From assembly GCA_964434165.1 (NCBI GenBank), contig CAYSUS010000021.1, positions 1 to 64,000 on the forward strand: 64,000 nucleotides of DNA. Reading direction: 5' to 3'. Within the stretch, counting starts at the first letter, position 1. Each line of letters begins with the position of its first letter. Positions 63,393 to 64,000 of this stretch are shown here, one piece after another. This stretch comes from CAYSUS01 sp964434165 (GTDB taxonomy: Bacteria; Planctomycetota; Planctomycetia; Pirellulales; Thermoguttaceae). Both the position numbers and the translations under genes were made by a program. The notes beneath the pieces were generated by a model. It was not told the DNA's origin, did not search any database, and saw only the letters and a list, made by a program, of their open reading frames with translations.

Positions 63393-64000
63393 CTAGCTCT
63401 CCTGCTCCTCATCAAACTGCAACTGCTCCACGGCCGACCACGCCGCCGTCCGAAAGGCCTCGCCCAGGGCGTGAAGCTGGGCCTGGTCCGCGCGGCCGGT
63501 CCACTCGTCCATGAAGAACTTCTTGACCTCGATGGAGATGGCGCAGACCGAATCGGGAAACCGCTGGTGAATCCACCGCGGGAACTGGCCGCCCTGGAAC
63601 GGCACGTTCTCGCGCACGTCGAGGTGCCGGCCCAGGTAGTCGAACCGCCGCAGCTCCTCGGCGAAACGATCCACGACCGGGGCCCAGCGGCGGCGGTCCA
63701 TGGTGCCGGTCCCCAGGTTGATCTCCGGATGGCCGGCCGCGTCGGCCGCCGGGCCCTCGCGCCCCTGCCTCCGGTGATTGTAGCTGTGCAGGTCGAGCAG
63801 CAGCACCCGGCCGAACCACGCGGCGAGCGTCGCGAGGGCCAGCTCGACCTGCTGGTAGAAGGCGTCGTAGGCCGCCAGCGCCCGGGCGACGACCTCGGCG
63901 CCCGGGCGCGTCTTCCACACCTCAAGCCCCCAGGCGTGGGCGGGTTCGAGGTACACGGCCCGGTCGCGCGGCCGGTTCAGATCGAGCTCGAACCGCGAGC
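63393..64000 (-). CDS. N-formylglutamate amidohydrolase-like protein, 5' end beyond the window
   Basis: The C-terminal 202 residues are visible; the N-terminus lies past base 64000. Family features: ELDLNRPRDRAVYLEPAHAWGLEVWKT, LLLDLHSYNHRR (metal-site DLHS), EINLGTGT, and LDVRENVPFQGGQFPRWIHQRFPDSVCAISIEVKKFFMDEWTG. N-formylglutamate amidohydrolases are zinc enzymes that cleave N-acyl glutamate or aspartate, but this subgroup, linked to DUF1704 and an ATP-grasp ligase, has no proven substrate. First visible gene of that minus-strand operon. Confidence 0.9.
   Translation of the reverse strand, partial: SRFELDLNRPRDRAVYLEPAHAWGLEVWKTRPGAEVVARALAAYDAFYQQVELALATLAAWFGRVLLLDLHSYNHRRQGREGPAADAAGHPEINLGTGTMDRRRWAPVVDRFAEELRRFDYLGRHLDVRENVPFQGGQFPRWIHQRFPDSVCAISIEVKKFFMDEWTGRADQAQLHALGEAFRTAAWSAVEQLQFDEEQES

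Overview
This 64 kb window is high-GC chromosomal DNA that is almost certainly from a planctomycete (Planctomycetota, Pirellulales-like). The evidence is the mixture of families: a DUF1559 prepilin-like protein, a PEP-CTERM protein, a secreted PQQ-propeller protein with a Cys-rich motif, a DUF6807 protein, a Tat-exported Gfo/Idh/MocA oxidoreductase, an ECF sigma factor next to a Ser/Thr kinase carrying zinc-finger and J-like domains, and remnants of a planctomycete-type polymorphic-toxin HINT protein. No rRNA, tRNA, CRISPR array, prophage or plasmid functions were seen. Both ends cut genes: uvrA on the left and an N-formylglutamate amidohydrolase homologue on the right.

Layout. 1-9.6 kb: uvrA (partial), a 1.1 kb gene-free stretch, the PQQ-propeller protein, a broken HINT/toxin gene and a DEAD-box RNA helicase. 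9.7-15.4 kb: an isoprenoid block, with hpnC-hpnD-hpnE (farnesyl diphosphate to squalene) on the minus strand, divergent from ispH, which is translationally coupled to an enolase-superfamily protein lacking the catalytic lysines. 15.4-19 kb: a CBS-pair protein with a clear promoter/operator, the Tat oxidoreductase, a NarL-type regulator and rpiB. 19.3-23.8 kb: an encapsulin nanocompartment locus (encapsulated ferritin plus shell) between two NtrC-like AAA+ regulators, one canonical and one with its active site and GAFTGA loop lost, with a site-2 protease in between. 24.3-30.7 kb: a cysteine-less HesB-like protein, two CHAD proteins, a Nudix hydrolase (a polyphosphate / inositol-phosphate theme), a glycosyltransferase, a RAYT-type transposon unit and a class I amidotransferase. 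30.8-38.6 kb: two RNA-methyltransferase-like genes, a small conserved ORF, and the 2-oxoglutarate dehydrogenase operon sucA-sucB-lpd.

38.9-53.3 kb is rich in envelope and signalling genes: a CapD/FlaA1-type epimerase, a histidine kinase overlapping an NtrC-type regulator that seems to start at ATC, lexA with an operator-like promoter, a lipoprotein, a DUF6807 protein, a CNNM/CorC transporter, a metallophosphoesterase, a double-GGDEF protein and a hybrid kinase with Glu in place of the phosphoacceptor His. 53.4-57.6 kb holds the ECF sigma factor and its kinase/anti-sigma fusion. 57.6-64 kb holds the PEP-CTERM and DUF1559 proteins, a small basic protein, and a minus-strand operon of N-formylglutamate amidohydrolase, DUF1704 (QEGLA/MATCAP-like) metallopeptidase and glutathione-synthetase-like ATP-grasp ligase.

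Non-coding structure is unusually informative. Four near-identical hairpins built from AGACTTCCGAAGTCT each lie between convergent genes, and a fifth, longer palindrome separates the NtrC-type regulator from lexA. Degenerate heptamer repeats occupy two intra-operon gaps. The RAYT unit is bounded by 27-bp inverted repeats. Several sigma-70-like promoters are readable against the GC-rich background.

All product calls come from reading motifs and domain order by eye. No database search was run.
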